Shown: positions 63,602-64,000 of the stretch, piece after piece | Numbering within the stretch: position 1 is the stretch's first letter | Layout: every line of letters begins with the position of its first letter | Origin: Modicisalibacter tunisiensis | GTDB taxonomy: Bacteria; Pseudomonadota; Gammaproteobacteria; Pseudomonadales; Halomonadaceae | Length of the DNA stretch: 64,000 nucleotides | Direction of reading: 5' to 3' | NCBI RefSeq assembly: GCF_020148005.1 | Contig: NZ_JAGXFD010000001.1 | Location: 1,269,337 to 1,333,336, forward strand | Notes under the pieces: model-generated | What the model saw: the letters and a program-made list of their open reading frames with translations, nothing else | Databases searched by the model: none | What the model was told of the DNA's origin: nothing | Translations under genes and position numbers: made by a program

Positions 63602-64000
63602 ATGACCCGCGCTCGAGTTCTTGCCCATGGCACGCTGCACTGTTTTCCCATCGGCCTGCGGGATGCGCAGGGCAATCCGGTCAACGCCGAGGTCTCGGCG
63701 GTGGTGCATGACGGCGAACGGCTGATCCTGGCCAGCGACAAGCCGATTCCCGGCGAGGAGCGCTCAGCGGTCTTCGCCGTCGATGTCGACGGCGAGGGGC
63801 GGCCCGACGAGGCGTCGCTGGTCTACTTCACCCAGCCGCTGATCAAGCAAGCCACCAAGTACGAGGACTTCGCGCTGACCGCCGATGGCCGCCACGTGCT
63901 GGCGACCACCGGGTTCGACCGCATCGCCGAGGACAGTCACGCACTGAACGCCTACAACCACCTGCTGATCTGGCCGCTGGGCAATCCCGATGCCGTGTCC
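63602..64000 (+). CDS. Uncharacterised protein, partial at the window edge
   Basis: The ATG at 63602 follows GAAGGAGG, and the frame stays open to the window end (133 residues seen). The N-terminus (MTRARVLAHGTLHCFPIGLRD) has no signal peptide. The visible part has strand-like repeats (ERLILASDKPIPGEERSAVFAVDVDGEGRP, KYEDFALTADGRHVLATTGFDRI), as in beta-propeller or phytase-like folds. I do not assign a family; the rest of the gene is needed. Confidence 0.7.
   Translation, partial: MTRARVLAHGTLHCFPIGLRDAQGNPVNAEVSAVVHDGERLILASDKPIPGEERSAVFAVDVDGEGRPDEASLVYFTQPLIKQATKYEDFALTADGRHVLATTGFDRIAEDSHALNAYNHLLIWPLGNPDAVS

Overview
The window looks like a chromosomal segment of a moderately halophilic, high-GC gammaproteobacterium of the Halomonadaceae, most likely Halomonas or a close relative. 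The reasons are an ectoine hydroxylase (EctD), a stand-alone ectoine synthase homologue, the ectoine-catabolism pair DoeC/DoeD, a YehZYXW-type osmoprotectant ABC transporter, several TRAP transporters, and the polA/DUF2782/thrB neighbourhood also found in pseudomonads. All protein calls come from reading the translations; no database search was run.

Layout. 1-7.3 kb: three Crp/Fnr-type regulators, an amidase, an orphan EctC, a probable CsrB/RsmZ-type small RNA, a small protein, tRNA-Thr(CGT), a HAD phosphatase and ectD. 7.4-14.4 kb: housekeeping (FAH-family hydrolase, speA, thrB, DUF2782, polA). 14.5-18.5 kb: ferric-iron ABC transporter split into three differently oriented units with probable Fur boxes. 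18.7-24.1 kb: ankyrin protein, then a sigma54 activator with a TRAP operon (three matching upstream dyads and a sigma54 promoter). 24.2-28.3 kb: degenerate SDR protein, TetR regulator and EmrAB-like efflux pair with a clear operator. 28.5-32.7 kb: PhoX phosphatase with a Pho box, and tmcA. 32.8-39.4 kb: cydDC and cydAB plus a CydX-like small subunit, each block preceded by an ANR/FNR box. 39.5-46.6 kb: pepD, App1-like protein, PfpI/DJ-1 protein, Dps, a His/Gly/Glu-repeat periplasmic protein divergent from a PiuC-type hydroxylase, and glycerate kinase. 46.7-50.9 kb: two related lipoproteins and a DctB/DctD-type two-component system. 51.1-58.5 kb: doeC, doeD, a HIT protein, and a TAXI-TRAP operon with a sigma54 promoter and TauE/SafE protein. 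58.5-64 kb: two entericidin-like lipoproteins, the YehZYXW-type transporter, an I78-type inhibitor lipoprotein and a partial unknown gene.

How it fits together. Compatible-solute genes (ectC-like, ectD, doeCD, osmoprotectant ABC) are interspersed with uptake systems for organic acids and iron. The regulatory DNA is unusually legible: two sigma54 promoters each precede a TRAP operon and the window encodes two sigma54 activators; three Fur-type sites share a TTGCATT half; two ANR boxes share the same sequence pattern and spacing in front of cydDC and cydAB; one Pho box precedes phoX. The most notable items are the probable Csr/Rsm-sequestering small RNA, the orphan ectoine synthase, a perfect hairpin over the tmcA start codon, the CydX-like protein with an extra transmembrane segment, and the six-unit metal-binding-like repeat protein.
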